The notes beneath the pieces were generated by a model. That model saw only the letters and a program-made list of their open reading frames with translations. It did not search any database and was not told the origin of the DNA. From DATFDN01 sp963830565 (GTDB lineage: Bacteria > Pseudomonadota > Alphaproteobacteria > Acetobacterales > Acetobacteraceae), in assembly GCA_963830565.1 (NCBI GenBank), contig CAWHMO010000011.1, positions 1 through 64,000 of the forward strand: a stretch of 64,000 nt of DNA, written 5' to 3'. Below are positions 62,455 through 64,000 of the stretch, in pieces. The translations under genes and the position numbers were made by a program. Position 1 is the first letter of the stretch, and the number at the start of each line of letters is the position of its first letter.

Positions 62455-64000
62455 ATGGCGCCGTCGCGGCGGACGGAGGGCTTCACCTCGCCCAAGGAAC
62501 TGATCGACACCTCGCCGTCCGTTAGCGACGAGGTGAAGACCACCACCTGCTACATGTGCGCCTGCCGCTGCGGCATCAACGTCCACCTCAAGGACGGCCG
62601 CATCCGCTACATCGAGGGCAACCCGGATCACCCGGTGAACCACGGCGTGCTGTGCGGCAAGGGCTCTGCCGGCATCATGAACCAGTATTCGCCGGGCAGG
62701 CTGACCAAGCCGCTGCTGCGCGTCGGCCCGCGCGGCGCGGGAGCATTCCGGGAGATCGAATGGGACGAGGCGCTCGCCGTCGCATCCGACTGGCTCGGCC
62801 AGGTGCGCGCCACCGATCCCAAGCGTCTCGCCTTCTTCACCGGGCGCGACCAGAGCCAGAGCTTCACCGGCTGGTGGGCCAAGCAGTTCGGCACGCCCAA
62901 CTTCGCCGCCCACGGTGGCTTCTGCTCGGTCAACATGGCGGCGGCGGGCCTCTACACGCTGGGCGGCAGCTTCTGGGAGTTCGGCGATCCGGACTGGGAG
63001 CGCACGAAATACCTGCTTATGTTCGGGGTCGCGGAGGACCACGATTCCAACCCGATCAAGCTGGGGTTGGCGAAGCTGAAGCAGCGCGGGGCGAAGTTCG
63101 TCTCGGTCAATCCGGTCAAGACGGGATACTCGGCGATCGCCGATGAATGGATCGGCATCCGGCCGGGCACCGATGGACTGTTCGTGATGGCGCTGATCCA
63201 CGAGCTGCTGGCGGCCGATCGCGTCGATCTCGACTTCCTCGCCCGCTACACCAACGCGGCCTGGCTGGTGATCCAGGAGCCCGGCGCGCCGGACCACGGA
63301 CTGTTCGCGCGCGATGCCGGAGGGCGTCCGCTCGCCTGGGACCGCGTGCAAGATGCCGCCATCGACGCCGCCACGGCGGGGATGCAGCCGCGCATCGTGG
63401 GCGAGGCGCGGCTGGCCGACGGGCGGCAAGCGCTGCCGGTGTTCCATCTGCTCGCCGAACGCTACATGGACGGTCGCTACGCGCCCGCCTCGGTTGCCGA
63501 GCGATGCGGCGTGCCAGCGGCGACCATAAGGCGCATCGCGCGCGAACTCGCCGAAACCGCCTTCGATCACGCGATCACGCTTGACCAGCCCTGGACCGAC
63601 ACACAAGGGCGTCGGCACGAGACGATGCTGGGCCGGCCGGTCGCGATGCACGCGATGCGCGGCATCTCGGCTCATTCCAACGGCTTTCATACCTGCCGCG
63701 CCATCCACCTCCTGCAGATGCTGCTGGGAGCGGTCGATACGCCCGGCTCGTGGCGCTACAAATCCCCCTACCCTCGCCCAATTCCACCCGGCCCGCCGCC
63801 GGCGGGCAAGGGTTCCAGGCAACTCGCCATGATGTCGGGCATGGCGCTCGGCAATCCGCGCGGCCCCGAGGACCTGCTGCTGGAGGACGACGGCACCCCG
63901 ATCACGGATCGACAAGGCGTTCAGTTGGGATGCGCCGCTGGCCGCGCACGGGATGATGCACACGCTGATCGCCAACGCGCATGCCGGCGATCCGTACCCG
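62455..64000 (+). CDS. molybdopterin oxidoreductase, SoeA-like, 3' end outside the window
   Basis: The visible 515 codons begin with a 4Fe-4S binding region, CYMCACRCGINVHLKDGRIR, with the fourth Cys in GVLCGKGSAG. The molybdopterin-binding region reads LAFFTGRDQSQSFTGWWAKQ, FAAHGGFCSVNMAAAGLYTL, LFGVAEDHDSNPIKLG and DEWIGIRPGTDG. From memory, the start and the DHDSNPIK stretch fit SoeA, the cytoplasmic sulfite dehydrogenase subunit, better than formate dehydrogenase. An AGGAG site precedes the ATG. A one-base shift near 63905 is needed to continue into IDKAFSWDAPLAAHGMM, so the gene is frameshifted or the sequence is wrong there. Confidence 0.82.
   Translation, partial: MAPSRRTEGFTSPKELIDTSPSVSDEVKTTTCYMCACRCGINVHLKDGRIRYIEGNPDHPVNHGVLCGKGSAGIMNQYSPGRLTKPLLRVGPRGAGAFREIEWDEALAVASDWLGQVRATDPKRLAFFTGRDQSQSFTGWWAKQFGTPNFAAHGGFCSVNMAAAGLYTLGGSFWEFGDPDWERTKYLLMFGVAEDHDSNPIKLGLAKLKQRGAKFVSVNPVKTGYSAIADEWIGIRPGTDGLFVMALIHELLAADRVDLDFLARYTNAAWLVIQEPGAPDHGLFARDAGGRPLAWDRVQDAAIDAATAGMQPRIVGEARLADGRQALPVFHLLAERYMDGRYAPASVAERCGVPAATIRRIARELAETAFDHAITLDQPWTDTQGRRHETMLGRPVAMHAMRGISAHSNGFHTCRAIHLLQMLLGAVDTPGSWRYKSPYPRPIPPGPPPAGKGSRQLAMMSGMALGNPRGPEDLLLEDDGTPITDRQGVQLGCAAGRARDDAHADRQRACRRSVP

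Noticed and set aside
62146..63975. A 609-codon open frame on the minus strand
   Set aside because: It is the shadow of the molybdopterin oxidoreductase, whose plus-strand frame has the iron-sulfur and cofactor motifs and a ribosome binding site.

Overview
The window is a GC-rich bacterial chromosome segment. It most resembles an alphaproteobacterium of the Rhodospirillales, probably Acetobacteraceae. The family call is an inference from gene content: a Bug/TctC receptor without its permease, a TAXI receptor without its permease, TPR glycosyltransferases, a SigF/NrsF pair and a long Pro/Ala-rich ExeA-like ATPase. There is no rRNA gene and no CRISPR array; one tRNA gene (Ser, anticodon TGA) is present.

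Layout. 0-5 kb: a DUF29 gene end, a TauD-type dioxygenase and an asparagine synthase/glycosyltransferase pair, the last three broken by many single-base indels. 5-13.5 kb: phosphatase, PaiB-like protein, hydrolase, 2-hydroxyacid dehydrogenase facing an MFS permease, then an ABC-2 exporter/histidine phosphatase operon and a SYLF lipoprotein-like protein. 13.7-15.1 kb: an insertion-sequence pile-up (IS1595 and IS5 remnants, one intact IS110). 15.3-21.9 kb: YdcZ- and ArsB-type transporters, an NtrC/NtrB-like two-component pair and a secreted protein with a duplicated domain. 22-24 kb: an ArsR-SRPBCC-DUF899 operon with paired palindromic operators. 24-31.7 kb: metallo-hydrolase, SDR, heptosyltransferase-like GT9 with a methyltransferase, a broken xylitol-type dehydrogenase, aldo/keto reductase and several IS scars. 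31.8-34.2 kb: Ohr (frameshifted) divergent from a catalase, an oxidative-stress pair.

34.3-44.4 kb: LpxR-like deacylase, a TAXI receptor linked to an ExeA-like ATPase with a 120-bp minisatellite, an SRAP protein, and a cytochrome b / Mo-oxidoreductase / SigF-like sigma / NrsF module that looks like a self-contained redox-stress unit. 44.9-46.7 kb: GH16 glucanase with a CBM60-like tail. 46.8-54.3 kb: a catabolic cluster (TPP enzyme, class III aminotransferase, two 2-hydroxyacid dehydrogenases, Bug receptor, MFS). 54.3-59.4 kb: DUF1264/OBAP protein, TPR glycosyltransferase, FkbM methyltransferase and AraC regulator, with a REP-type inverted repeat between convergent genes.

60.0-62.3 kb holds the most unusual gene: a predicted ETX/MTX2-like beta-pore-forming domain joined to RTX calcium-binding repeats and a Gly/Thr linker, whose last residues come from the start of a family 2 glycosyltransferase. 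The window ends in a molybdopterin oxidoreductase resembling the sulfite dehydrogenase subunit SoeA.

Caution: at least nine otherwise well-conserved genes carry one or more single-base frameshifts, concentrated in the first 4.1 kb. Several sit in homopolymer or GC-rich runs, so sequencing or assembly error is at least as likely as real decay.
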